Shown here: one piece after another, positions 15,064 to 24,258 of the stretch
Numbering within the stretch: position 1 is the first letter of the stretch
Layout: each line of letters begins with the position of its first letter
From: a virus
Strand: one strand, 5' to 3'
DNA length: 53,395 nt
IMG/VR virus record: IMGVR_UViG_3300009184_000059
Location: 1-53,395 of that record
Made by a program: the position numbers and the translations under genes
The notes under the pieces: model-generated
Database searches by the model: none
The model's input: the letters and a program-made list of their open reading frames with translations, nothing else
Told to the model about the DNA's origin: nothing

Positions 15064-15672
15064 TCAAAGGGCGCGAGCTGAAGGAACGCCACGGTATTCA
15101 TTGACCCTATTATGGCCATATTCGTTGTCGTATCCAGCGGGAATTGCCTGCCCAAAAGTAGCTACGAATGCTGCTTCCCCAACACCCTTGCGAAGATTGG
15201 GGCCAAATGCACCAAACGAATCTGCGGTTCCAGCGGAATCAGTAAAGCGGACAGCGTGACCAGGGTTAGCCATTCGCTGAAACTTGTAAATATGCTCGTA
15301 GCCTCTGTTATAAGAGTAATCGGTTTCCCTAGTTATATGACCAAAGCTAGAGTCAAATACTACCGCTCCGGTAGTTGATCGGTTCTCGAAAGGCTTGAAC
15401 CTCATACCATCTATGCGTGCACCAGCGCCAGCGCTTTTTAGTGGCTGTATTGCGTTATCTAGTCCGGTAAATGCGCGGCTAAGACCTAGTCCGTGAGGAT
15501 AGTCTCCGGAGCCAGGGACGTAGTTAATGTTCGGCGCACCATCCAACACGTGGTCAGTGCTGTATAGCGGGTAGAACGAGTACGTGCCGGCGGTTCCCTT
15601 GTAGGGGTTGACCATATTATTGGAGTTGCGCCCCTTGAGTACTGGTCTTGGGCCTACGTAAAATAAAGCCAT
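15064..15672 (-). CDS. probable virion protein, 202 aa
   Basis: A 202-residue Gly/Tyr/Asn-rich protein without membrane helices or cysteines. Sequence features such as GPRPVLKGRNSNNMVNPYKGTAGTY and the repeated aromatic-glycine texture suggest a beta-rich structural or decoration protein, but no family is recognised. It has an AGGAGA ribosome site 8 bases before ATG and a 120-base leader with a 14-bp stem-loop, unlike all its neighbours, which suggests separate and strong expression. It ends the structural block. Its first five residues, MALFY, are also those of the 111-residue protein at 17072-17407. Confidence 0.55.
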   Translation of the reverse strand: MALFYVGPRPVLKGRNSNNMVNPYKGTAGTYSFYPLYSTDHVLDGAPNINYVPGSGDYPHGLGLSRAFTGLDNAIQPLKSAGAGARIDGMRFKPFENRSTTGAVVFDSSFGHITRETDYSYNRGYEHIYKFQRMANPGHAVRFTDSAGTADSFGAFGPNLRKGVGEAAFVATFGQAIPAGYDNEYGHNRVNEYRGVPSARAL

Positions 15673-15702
15673 GTTTACATTCTCCTGTAGTTATAGAAAT
15701 AG

Positions 15703-15775
15703 AGTGGAGGGCATGGTAAGTAACTATAGGGTCCTAAGTCAGTAGCCTGCACTGCCTGGATCCATACCCTCCACT
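15703..15775 (-). promoter_or_regulatory. stem-loop leader of the 202-aa virion-like gene
   Basis: In the 120-base gap upstream of the 202-residue gene, two arms of 14 bases pair: on the minus strand AGTGGAGGGTATGG (15775-15762) with CCATGCCCTCCACT (15716-15703), perfect except one G-U wobble. The 45-base loop can form a small inner CAGT/ACTG hairpin. The 3' arm contains CCCTCC, able to pair also with the GGAG of the ribosome site about 15-20 bases further on, so a translational switch is conceivable. An RNase III-type processing site or a transcript-stabilising hairpin is equally possible. A TATACT box lies directly upstream (15776-15781), but no convincing -35. Confidence 0.6.
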
Positions 15776-15792
15776 AGTATAGTAACGACCTA

Positions 15793-17079
15793 TTAACTAT
15801 ACTCTACTTTCAATCCAGAAAGAGATGGGGTTCCTTTACCTATAGTCTGACTCAGGGTAACTTCTATCCAAACGCTTTGGGAAGCTGGCTGGGGATCTAG
15901 GGTATACACACCAGCTACAGCGGTTTCCCAAATCGCCCTATACGAGAATATGTAAGGTAATTCTGCCTCAGATACGTTGTATATATTGGGGGTTACATTA
16001 TCTACCGAATTTATAACTTTACCAGTCGGCGCATCAAACCTTAGGATGGCTTTGCCGGCCGACAGAAAGCTGTCATATCTAAGGTCAAAGAATGACAATC
16101 CATAAGTATATGTATACTTGTTATTCTCTAGGTAATAATCATTTTGCTTGATTTTCAATTTTACTGCATTAACTTCTTTTGGGTCAAAGTAGAAAATTTT
16201 TGGACCACAGCTAGGGATCGAGTCACCGTTCCACGCTCCTGGCGGTACCCATCCGACTGCCTCGTTTATTCCCGAGTAATAATCAGAAGAGTTGACTGGT
16301 ACGTAAGAATCATTGTCATTCAGATTAATAACTTGCTGAGAGGAGGTATATACACCAGTAAGTTCACAGCCCATCATTGGGTATGGGTGTACCACTATGG
16401 CATTGGCATTAACCGTTGCAGATATATCTCCTGGAGGTTTTGCGTAAAAGCTAACTTCAGAACCAGATGCAATGTTGGGTGCGCTTACTGTTACATTCCT
16501 TTCCCAAACTTTACCTGGTTCATCTTTAGCTGAATTCTGCACGTCCGAAGTAGATATCAGCGCAGAACCCGCATCTGCCGTACCTACCACCCCAGAGGCC
16601 CTAGCCTCAAAGGATGCTGGCAAGATAAAGTTGCCATAGTTATCGCTATAGCCAAGCTTGGACATTGAGCTAGAATTTATTTTAGGGAGAGTCATGACGC
16701 CATGCCTAGTGTCTATCGAGCATCTTGAAGTGCTAGATATTTCAAACTCAGTGCCGTTAAAATTATTCGTATCATCCACAGAGGAGTTGAAGAAAGTCAA
16801 AAGCTTATAAATAGCTATCTCTTCACCAGATTCTAATTCAGTGATATCTTCTAGCGCTATTACTCTCGATTTAAGTTCCTCCAAGGTTTTCATCAAGGAA
16901 AAATGATTTTTTACTAAATTACGGAATCTAATCCTTGCATCTTCGTCCGCCAAGCCGACCTTGTTAAGTAGCATTACTAGATCTCTATAAGCTTTTTCAA
17001 CTCTTTGATTGTAATTATCGCTCATTGCAGGGCCCCTATACTGGGCATGCTCCATGCGCGAGTAAAGTGACTCAGACAT
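15793..17079 (-). CDS. tail/adsorption protein, paralogue family member (428 aa)
   Basis: A 428-residue structural protein. Residues 25-110 are helical with heptad-like leucines (YRDLVMLLNKVGL ... LMKTLEELKSRVIALEDI). Then comes a segment like its larger neighbours (FNSSVDDTNNFNGTEFEI ... SIDTRHGVMTLPK), and a beta-rich C-terminal part ending in Trp-Ile-Glu-Val-Thr-Leu-Ser ... SLSGLKVEYS. The same plan, helical stalk followed by beta domain ending in a V-x-V-x-hydrophobic strand, is seen in the three large proteins upstream. This is the shortest member. The ATG overlaps the previous stop by 8 bases, with GGAG 7 bases before. Role: probably part of the tail-tip receptor-binding array. Confidence 0.65.
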   Translation of the reverse strand: MSESLYSRMEHAQYRGPAMSDNYNQRVEKAYRDLVMLLNKVGLADEDARIRFRNLVKNHFSLMKTLEELKSRVIALEDITELESGEEIAIYKLLTFFNSSVDDTNNFNGTEFEISSTSRCSIDTRHGVMTLPKINSSSMSKLGYSDNYGNFILPASFEARASGVVGTADAGSALISTSDVQNSAKDEPGKVWERNVTVSAPNIASGSEVSFYAKPPGDISATVNANAIVVHPYPMMGCELTGVYTSSQQVINLNDNDSYVPVNSSDYYSGINEAVGWVPPGAWNGDSIPSCGPKIFYFDPKEVNAVKLKIKQNDYYLENNKYTYTYGLSFFDLRYDSFLSAGKAILRFDAPTGKVINSVDNVTPNIYNVSEAELPYIFSYRAIWETAVAGVYTLDPQPASQSVWIEVTLSQTIGKGTPSLSGLKVEYS

Positions 17080-17407
17080 ACTTTCGCTCCATCTCTATAA
17101 TCCTATTCTTTAGGTCTTCTATTTCAAAAGACATATCCAAAATACCCATGACTTCATTACTTTCAGTACCAGAATATTCTATATTATCAATAGTAAAACC
17201 CCTAGAAATGTAGGCGGCATACCTTACGGATGTGTTTATGAAATCAGTTAACTTTTTATCTATATTGTTGACATCAAAAAGGAATTGGGATATTTCTAAA
17301 TTGACTTTGTAGCTCTCCCTAGATCCCCTATATCTCTGCCTAGACCTTTTTAGGGCTGGTTCGTATATAATTTTTCTTTTATCTATTTCATCATAAAATA
17401 AAGCCAT
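17072..17407 (-). CDS. hypothetical tail-associated protein, 111 aa
   Basis: A 111-residue protein, strongly basic in its first third (KRKIIYEPALKRSRQRYRGSRES) and helical after that, ending in an acidic-basic coiled-coil-like stretch (SFEIEDLKNRIIEMERKYV). No family recognised. It is inserted between two of the paralogous tail proteins and overlaps the downstream one by 8 bases and the upstream one by one base. A small connector or chaperone for them is plausible, but unproven. It shares the first five residues MALFY with the 202-residue protein. Confidence 0.6.
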   Translation of the reverse strand: MALFYDEIDKRKIIYEPALKRSRQRYRGSRESYKVNLEISQFLFDVNNIDKKLTDFINTSVRYAAYISRGFTIDNIEYSGTESNEVMGILDMSFEIEDLKNRIIEMERKYV

Positions 17408-19551
17408 TATGCGTACCTAAACCTTAGTCTATATGAGTTTAGTAAAGGTGAAACGGAAGAATTGTTAGACGCTCTCCCTAAGTCTGCCCTTACCCTAACT
17501 TTTTGCGTTTGCGATCCCGAAGGCTTCGAATAGCTTAACTTAAAATTATTCGTAGGTTTTTTTCTTGAAATAATCTGGACTTTATCGGATTCTTTGTATA
17601 CACTAAAAAGATTAGCTTTAGGATCCGAGTTATTTAATAGCTGAAATATATCCACATATGCCCAGTTCGCTAGCCTTACCGAACCAAAATCGGTCAAGTC
17701 ATTATCTTGCATTATGCTTATAGATCCCTCATTTGGGTAGGCAGACGTCGTTGCCCTAGGGATTAACGCGGTAACCGCAATATGATTTAAGCCTGGTCGG
17801 AAAGTCCAGGGGATATTAAGCTCGTTAGTTCCAACCGGCATATACCCTATTTCTGCTCCATTTAAGTAAATCTTCAATGCCCAAAGCTGGGAATTAGAAT
17901 CTGTTTTTATAAACTTCTGAATACCAGCGTTCTGTGTTGACTCATAATCTAGGTAAGTCTCCATGTAGACACTCTTGTAGTTTTCCCCAATATCCCCACC
18001 ATTAAAGAATCCGTTAGCGGTGTCTATTCTAGTATTTGTAGTGCTAGATTCTAATGAACCATTAAGGTAATCTTTCCAAAAAGATAGATCTAGAGCATCA
18101 ACATCGTAGGCGGTGTAGTAGATTTTAAGAGAGTTAGACCCTTCCTCTAGCTTAAGGGAGTTTATAATTGGGTCCTCAGAATCAAATGAGCATAGTCTCC
18201 AAACTTCTATTCCGTCTTTTTTAAATGGATTCCTAACCCTTGGGTCAGCACTCGCAGGATCTTCGCTGATAATCGCTAAGTCATCGGTCCCCGTCGTGGG
18301 ACTAGTGCGAATATACTTAGATATACTACTAGAGCCCGAAAAGTTAACGATCATGCCAGGATCAAAAATAGAGTCACTAAATTTTGATATTTTTTTCCAG
18401 TCAAAATCAAAAAGCGTTGGGTTGGACTCGCCAGTATCTAAAGCTACAAAATACTCTATAAATGAACCATCTGGGGTGTCATCGTCCACCTTAAGTGATA
18501 TTGAGTCTAGAACATTCTCCGTAGATAAGTCTTTAGATATCGATATCGGGGTAGTGACAAGCACAGCAGAATCCTCGTACTCTCTGCCAACCATAGTTAT
18601 ATCTTTCGCCCCTATTATATAGTTGTATTTAATAGCGGCGTCTGTTTGGGACATAAAGTCTTGTTTTGTTTTTCTTATAGTGAACCTTAGGAACCTAACC
18701 TCAACCGAAGAGTTAGAAAAAACCATTTTTTCAGTACTCTCCTTAATGCCCTGGCCGAAAGTTCGGAAAGCCCTATCCCCACCTGCGTACTCAACATAGA
18801 CCTGGCAAGGTACTGTGCCGTAGGGGTCGTATTCGACATAAGATAAGAATGGGCTAGACAGCTCTAATTCCAGGGTACAAACAATCTCGGATGGCAAATC
18901 TGAGACTATTTCTGTACTCCAATAAGTATTGGTTAGCCCATCTAGGCAGCCCGCAAATTCTGCTCTTTCTATGCCCGTACTCACCTCTACGCCATTAAGC
19001 TTAAAGGTCTTAGTGACTAATCTGACTGATGTTCCCTGTAGGACTTCAGTCTTGTCGCTATGAATCGGTATGGAAACAGAACCGTTTTTTATGTCTACAA
19101 AAGCCGATGTCAAGGCTAGGTCAACGAAGCTTAAGTTAGGAAATGTGTCTAAAAAACTATAGAAATAGCCATCCGAGTTAGAGTTGGTGAATAGGTATTC
19201 CTCTATCTGGGAATCTATCCTTTTCCTCCGTATACGGAGCTGGTCAAGTCTAGAGTTCATGTAGGTGTTCATATTCATAGATTCCCCGACCTGCTCTGCG
19301 GTAGCCTGATACAGTAAGTCTAGGTTGGCGATAACCTTACTAACCATTTCGTTCATTTCTGCTACAGAGCTAGTCAAGTCATCGGCAAATACCCCGTTCC
19401 TAACCCCTATGGGGCTACCCAACCTGTTGACGGAGAAATACGAAGATAGATCACCCATTACCTGCTCTTCAGTAGGTTTTGCGCCCGAGGCGTAATAATA
19501 CCTGCTTACAGAGTCTACGATTTTTTGGTAGTGTATAGATGATAGGCTCAT
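17407..19551 (-). CDS. tail/adsorption protein with coiled coil and discoidin-like domain (714 aa)
   Basis: A 714-residue protein. Residues 45-115 are a long helical stalk (VAEMNEMVSKVIANLDLL ... LRIRRKRIDSQIEEYLF), followed by NSNSDGYFYSFLDTFPNLSF, very like the 945-residue neighbour. Residues about 205-310 (GLTNTYWSTEIV ... VEVRFLRFTIRK) resemble an F5/8 type C (discoidin) beta-sandwich, a common carbohydrate-binding module. Further beta domains follow, and the C-terminus ends KVRVRADL ... PLLNSYRLRFRYA, the family's closing strand pair. The likely role is tail-tip or fibre protein contacting surface sugars; the discoidin call is by pattern and needs a structure prediction. Confidence 0.65.
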   Translation of the reverse strand: MSLSSIHYQKIVDSVSRYYYASGAKPTEEQVMGDLSSYFSVNRLGSPIGVRNGVFADDLTSSVAEMNEMVSKVIANLDLLYQATAEQVGESMNMNTYMNSRLDQLRIRRKRIDSQIEEYLFTNSNSDGYFYSFLDTFPNLSFVDLALTSAFVDIKNGSVSIPIHSDKTEVLQGTSVRLVTKTFKLNGVEVSTGIERAEFAGCLDGLTNTYWSTEIVSDLPSEIVCTLELELSSPFLSYVEYDPYGTVPCQVYVEYAGGDRAFRTFGQGIKESTEKMVFSNSSVEVRFLRFTIRKTKQDFMSQTDAAIKYNYIIGAKDITMVGREYEDSAVLVTTPISISKDLSTENVLDSISLKVDDDTPDGSFIEYFVALDTGESNPTLFDFDWKKISKFSDSIFDPGMIVNFSGSSSISKYIRTSPTTGTDDLAIISEDPASADPRVRNPFKKDGIEVWRLCSFDSEDPIINSLKLEEGSNSLKIYYTAYDVDALDLSFWKDYLNGSLESSTTNTRIDTANGFFNGGDIGENYKSVYMETYLDYESTQNAGIQKFIKTDSNSQLWALKIYLNGAEIGYMPVGTNELNIPWTFRPGLNHIAVTALIPRATTSAYPNEGSISIMQDNDLTDFGSVRLANWAYVDIFQLLNNSDPKANLFSVYKESDKVQIISRKKPTNNFKLSYSKPSGSQTQKVRVRADLGRASNNSSVSPLLNSYRLRFRYA

Positions 19552-21419
19552 TACCTTCTCTTTATCTTAAGTTTGTACCAGCTCACGACTGGTGTTAGGT
19601 GCGGCTTGTTTGAGGGTCTATTAATTTCAATTTTCACACGAACTGAGTTCACTACGCCGTTTACGCTATAGTGCCCGACATTCCCTTCCCTAAACTCGGC
19701 TGGTATCGGATCGTTGAATGACAGTATCTCTGGTACTCCAATATAATCATCCTGGACTCTAGATATCTGATACCAGTTTACGCCATCATTCGGACTAATA
19801 TAGTACCTTACCCATAACTGGGTGGCGGAAAATTCTTCTGGTATATATACACCCGACTCTAGAGAGACCCTATCTATGACCCCGCCAATCTTAAATGGTT
19901 TAGTAATTATTACACCAGACTCAGAATATTTAACGGATCGAGCTGATATGTCTCTAATCCCAATAGCCCATCTTTTTCCGTTGAAAATCTCAACATTTTT
20001 GACCAAACTAGGATTCTGGTCTATAGTCGATCTAGAATCCTGCACTACCGAGAATGATGGGTCGTAAAATTTAGTGGGCTTAGATGTAGACGGTATCCTA
20101 CCCTCAGTCCTTTCCCCACCAATTACTCTCTCTATTATACTGGGGGTGGCAGATGTTGGGTCAAGTACTCTAACGATTCTTCTAGGTTTTCTATACCACA
20201 GATGCCCAATCTTACTATCTATAGGATTTTTCTGCTGAATATGAAAACGGATATATCTAACTGAATCATTTTTTAAGTTCCAAGTCGCAGAACCAGCGAA
20301 GACTTCTTGAGATATTCTGGCGGCAGCAAGGTTGACGTCTGGAGTTATAATTACATTAGTCGGCTGTAAGGTCTCCCATGTATTATTATCTAATGAAACT
20401 TCTACGTAATTAATTGTCACTGGATTGTTTTTATTGTTCTCCAGACCAAATGGACTATAAACTATTTCATTTATTTTCTGAACTGACTTTAGATCAAACT
20501 CCATATCTAGCCTAAGCATATCGCCGTCTGGACCGTTAGCCCAGTCGATATATTCGCCAAAAGCCACTGGATAAACTACCTCTTTGAGGTCTTTAAAATT
20601 ATTCTCATCAGTATTTTGGTACTTGAAATTATAGTTTAAAGCATTAATTCTATCATCTTCCGAAATTAGATTCTTTTCATACTCGAACCATGTTGCTGGT
20701 GAATTATCCGTTATATAAAAAGGATCGGATCTCTCGTCTTCTTCAGCTATAAATCTATATATTTTCTCCCTAGTAACAGGATTGGTGGGTGTCTTGCCGG
20801 TTATTTCCTCTACCTCAACAAGTCGACCAGGAAACCCATTAGACGTTGGTAGTATTTTCACTTTAGCAGCAGTGAGTGGATTTGTTGCGGATACTGTGTT
20901 CTTGGGCAACGTAAATCTACGCTCCGTCTCAAGTAAAGCTCTTAAATTTGGATCAACTTTTTGCTTATCTATAAAATTATCATTTTTGAAATAATCACCA
21001 AATATAGTTACTTCATTATTCTGGGAGCTGGTATACAACTGTAATGATTTCATTTTATTGGATACAGATGCATTCTCGTTTTTAGCTTGCTGTATCTGTA
21101 TTCTCATGTTATTGTGAATAAAAACAGAATTAGCACGCATTAACTCTATTTGATCTTCCAATATATTAATGTCTTTTTCTAAATTAGATATAAATCTGTT
21201 TACCTTATCAGACCTAGCGGGCTCCCCCTTGACAAATGGTTCAAACTCGGTCAAAGGTTTACCTATAACTTCAGAAAATTTTGTCTGCATATCTCTGTAC
21301 CTGGCGTTTACTTCGTCAGCATTGAGGTTGTTGTTCGCCTCAAGCAGGAAGTTTCTCATCTCCATGACCAGCGCAATAGCTTTTGATTCATACTCCGTAG
21401 ACGGGTTTAGCTGTGTCAT
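19551..21419 (-). CDS. tail/adsorption protein with coiled coil and discoidin-like domain (622 aa)
   Basis: A 622-residue paralogue of the neighbours. Residues 10-130 are helical, with heptad-like repeats at 76-128 (ISNLEKDINILEDQIELMR and on). Residues about 235-420 look like a discoidin-type module: SPATWFEYEK, the strand DMLRLDMEFDL, INEIVYSPF, INYVEVSLDNNTWETL and the closing VRYIRFHIQQ. The C-terminal domain ends VRVKIEINRPSNKPHLTPVVSWYKLKIKRR, comparable with the ends of the 714- and 945-residue proteins. It overlaps the downstream gene by one base. Probable component of the receptor-binding complex. Confidence 0.65.
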   Translation of the reverse strand: MTQLNPSTEYESKAIALVMEMRNFLLEANNNLNADEVNARYRDMQTKFSEVIGKPLTEFEPFVKGEPARSDKVNRFISNLEKDINILEDQIELMRANSVFIHNNMRIQIQQAKNENASVSNKMKSLQLYTSSQNNEVTIFGDYFKNDNFIDKQKVDPNLRALLETERRFTLPKNTVSATNPLTAAKVKILPTSNGFPGRLVEVEEITGKTPTNPVTREKIYRFIAEEDERSDPFYITDNSPATWFEYEKNLISEDDRINALNYNFKYQNTDENNFKDLKEVVYPVAFGEYIDWANGPDGDMLRLDMEFDLKSVQKINEIVYSPFGLENNKNNPVTINYVEVSLDNNTWETLQPTNVIITPDVNLAAARISQEVFAGSATWNLKNDSVRYIRFHIQQKNPIDSKIGHLWYRKPRRIVRVLDPTSATPSIIERVIGGERTEGRIPSTSKPTKFYDPSFSVVQDSRSTIDQNPSLVKNVEIFNGKRWAIGIRDISARSVKYSESGVIITKPFKIGGVIDRVSLESGVYIPEEFSATQLWVRYYISPNDGVNWYQISRVQDDYIGVPEILSFNDPIPAEFREGNVGHYSVNGVVNSVRVKIEINRPSNKPHLTPVVSWYKLKIKRR

Positions 21420-21420
21420 A

Positions 21421-24258
21421 TTAATTCCTTCTAGAATCCGGTTTTCTTGTTTTACTTTTAACCTGATAAAAATCTACTTTTGGACTAACAGCTTCGGAAT
21501 AATTACTTCTTAAAACCACTCTAACCCTTAATGTGCTGGGGAAGTAATTATAAAAAACTCTGAAATTCTTATCAACAGGCTTATTGAAAATGAGGACATT
21601 GCCAGAGTGCAAGAAGGAATAACTCGAACTGGCGAGGTCCAAGGTTACTGTGGTTCCCAGCTTGTAGTCCGTCAAGTTTATTGCCCTGCTGCCATCCTCG
21701 AAAATTACCCCAATAGGGTTATAAGGGGAAAGTCCGACAGAGCTAGAATAGGTTGAATTATCGACCTGCGAGTAATCAACGTAAGGGAAGTATGCCAGTT
21801 GGTACTGTAAATTGTCACTACCGTAAAAAGCTTGACCAGGAGAATCACCATCGTGATATGAAATATATGATCCAACCTTATCGGTATAGTTGTCAAAACT
21901 TACTGTAGAAACATCCTGTGCAGGTACATAGTCACAGGTGAATACGTCAGTTGATGTGTATGAATTTACCGGTATTTTTAGTCCGTAAATTGTATTAGAA
22001 TTTTCACGCTTCAAGTAAAGCGACGATAGGTCTACATTCCCGTACGAATCACCGTTCTTGTATAGGGTAACGTTCTGGTTAGCCGCGCCAAACCTGAATG
22101 AAGATATCCCATTTCCATCTGGGAATAGTCTTTCTCCTATTATTATATCGGCATTAAAAGGCAGGATAGGCTTCCAACTTGACTCATTGTAATACTCTGG
22201 GCTACTAGTGACAGAGTATTCCACTGAGGTAAGAGCTATATTGCTGGAGTTAGTTTCATTTATGTAATCCACGGAGGACTCCTTGAGTTTAACTTCAGAG
22301 ATATCTCCAGATACACCAATTGGTTTACTTACATAAACTGCTCTATTCTTGTAATTTGCCAGCTTAATTCTAACGCTTTTCAAACCTAATATATACCTGT
22401 ACCTGTAAGACTTGTTTGGTTGAAAAAGTATTTCAGAATAAGGCACTGCTGGTAGAGCTAAGTTGTTTCCAGGTGCAGGAACTTTCCCGGGATCTTCTGA
22501 CCTAGAAGGGTCTGGTGCAGGCATAAAGGGGAGTTTATACTTTCGATCAAACTCCACTACGGGCGGAGTTAATCGCCTCTGGCCGGTCACCCATTTGCCT
22601 TCGTCTTCCGACCAATATTTTTCTTCTAAACTGCTTTCCCTATCCAGGACTGGGGACGTAGAGCTATCCAACCAAAAATCCCATTTAGTGGTAGCAGACC
22701 ATGGAGTTGTTCCACCGTAAGAATAAGAAAAAGAGTCATCCAACTCAGGGGGCATAGCTGTACTTGAGACTTCTAGCTCACCTAACCTTGGGTATGGCGC
22801 GCTCCTCATCTCTGGCTCATCTGGCCTAAGGGATATTGGGTTAGACTGAAAATATTTATCTACCAACGGCCTTATAAAGGCCCCTATACCAGTGCTTTGA
22901 GTACCAAAGAAACGACGAACAAAGTCTTGCATATAAGAAGAATTAACGTCCCCAAGAGAAGAGGTGTAACTATCCCTGTCTCGATATACCTCGCTAGACT
23001 CGCCTACCGATGTGCGTTTTTCAATAAACCCAGACTGGCTACTCCAATATGTTGGCAGGCCTTGGCTGAATAGCTCTGAATCTTTTCTACCTAAAGAGTT
23101 TTTTAAGGTTGAGAAAACAATGCCCCAATAAGAAGTTATATCTACAACCTGAGGCATAGTGCCTATCCCTAGCTTAGTGTCGCTAATCGAATCGGCAATC
23201 CTTGAGGTAGTACTTACCTTGTACTCGGCTACGGATTCAGAAACAAGGGCATTACTTACCTGTCTAAGGTATGCTCTCTGGTTTAGGTACAGGTGGAATT
23301 TTTTGAATGATTTCTTTGGAAACATTATGTTAGTAGTTTTTCCTATATAAACAGGAGCAGACATTAATGCTAAACCGACTAGATCGGATTCTGATTCGTA
23401 GCCAACCAGCTGCACTAGGGTGAAACCGTAGTCATCAAACGGATCGACTACCAATGTATCTACCGGACTCTCGTCGTTCATTTCATACTGTACAATGAAC
23501 TGAGCGCCAGGGTACAAGCTATCCCCACCATAAAGACCCCCAAACGCATACAGGGGTTTATCTATTATGATTGGAGAATCTATAACGGCTCTCCAACCGT
23601 TGATGTTTGCGTAGTCTACTGTATTAGAAATGGAATTACTGCTAGAAGGATTAGTTATGAACGCCGCGCAATTACTAGCCCAAATAGAAGCGTTCGCCCC
23701 ATAAGAAACTTCCCTACTAGAAGGGATTACCAATGTTCCTTCGCCGGAGTTAACCGAGGCAACTTCGCTGGAGGAAAAATCCAAACCAGATCTATCGCTC
23801 AAATTTTTGTAGCTAAAATCTACTTCTTCAAAGCTTAAATTATCATTAAAGGTCTCAATAAATGCCGAGTCGTAAGAATTACTGTCAGTTAAAAGAAAGC
23901 TATAGTTGTTTAAAGTCTTCTCTAAAGAATCAAGCTCTTCCTCTAAGCTCTTAATTTCCTGCGACAATATGAAGCTTGTGTTCCCCATAAGAAGAGAAAT
24001 TGCATTAGACGAAGAGAACATGTCGTTATATCTAGAGTAGACCTCGCTAAGCATGTTTGCTATAAGCAAACCAGAAGCTATAGACCCTGCATCTATTAGT
24101 GGGATTACTGTCCCGGCAAACATAGATTTTTCGCTAAGTCTTGTAATTAAATTATTTAGCGTTATTTTGTCCACCTTAGCGGTCTGGAGTAAAGTGCCCG
24201 CCCTAGCAGCTTGACCTGCGCCCCTTAATGATATAATGTCATTCAAAAAATTATTCAT
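21421..24258 (-). CDS. large tail/adsorption protein, paralogue family member (945 aa)
   Basis: A 945-residue structural protein, the largest of the four paralogues. The N-terminal 150 residues are helical, with a coiled-coil-like stretch SQEIKSLEEELDSLEKTL. This is followed by DSNSYDSAFIETFNDNLSF, matching NSNSDGYFYSFLDTFPNLSF of the 714-residue protein, and EGTLVIPSS matching its SVSIPIHS. The central part has a proline-rich linker (TPPVVEFDRKYKLPFMPAPD) and several beta domains. The end is LRVRVVLRSNYSEAVSPKVDFYQVKSKTR. It overlaps the 2,077-residue gene by 8 bases. Probably a tail-tip fibre or arm; no enzymatic motif was seen. Confidence 0.65.
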   Translation of the reverse strand: MNNFLNDIISLRGAGQAARAGTLLQTAKVDKITLNNLITRLSEKSMFAGTVIPLIDAGSIASGLLIANMLSEVYSRYNDMFSSSNAISLLMGNTSFILSQEIKSLEEELDSLEKTLNNYSFLLTDSNSYDSAFIETFNDNLSFEEVDFSYKNLSDRSGLDFSSSEVASVNSGEGTLVIPSSREVSYGANASIWASNCAAFITNPSSSNSISNTVDYANINGWRAVIDSPIIIDKPLYAFGGLYGGDSLYPGAQFIVQYEMNDESPVDTLVVDPFDDYGFTLVQLVGYESESDLVGLALMSAPVYIGKTTNIMFPKKSFKKFHLYLNQRAYLRQVSNALVSESVAEYKVSTTSRIADSISDTKLGIGTMPQVVDITSYWGIVFSTLKNSLGRKDSELFSQGLPTYWSSQSGFIEKRTSVGESSEVYRDRDSYTSSLGDVNSSYMQDFVRRFFGTQSTGIGAFIRPLVDKYFQSNPISLRPDEPEMRSAPYPRLGELEVSSTAMPPELDDSFSYSYGGTTPWSATTKWDFWLDSSTSPVLDRESSLEEKYWSEDEGKWVTGQRRLTPPVVEFDRKYKLPFMPAPDPSRSEDPGKVPAPGNNLALPAVPYSEILFQPNKSYRYRYILGLKSVRIKLANYKNRAVYVSKPIGVSGDISEVKLKESSVDYINETNSSNIALTSVEYSVTSSPEYYNESSWKPILPFNADIIIGERLFPDGNGISSFRFGAANQNVTLYKNGDSYGNVDLSSLYLKRENSNTIYGLKIPVNSYTSTDVFTCDYVPAQDVSTVSFDNYTDKVGSYISYHDGDSPGQAFYGSDNLQYQLAYFPYVDYSQVDNSTYSSSVGLSPYNPIGVIFEDGSRAINLTDYKLGTTVTLDLASSSYSFLHSGNVLIFNKPVDKNFRVFYNYFPSTLRVRVVLRSNYSEAVSPKVDFYQVKSKTRKPDSRRN

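Noticed and set aside
15703-15775. Short frames in the stem-loop leader (MDPGSAGY and MPSTLFL) as a leader peptide
   Set aside because: Eight codons or fewer; the first has GGAGGG only one base from its ATG, and neither shows a regulatory codon run.
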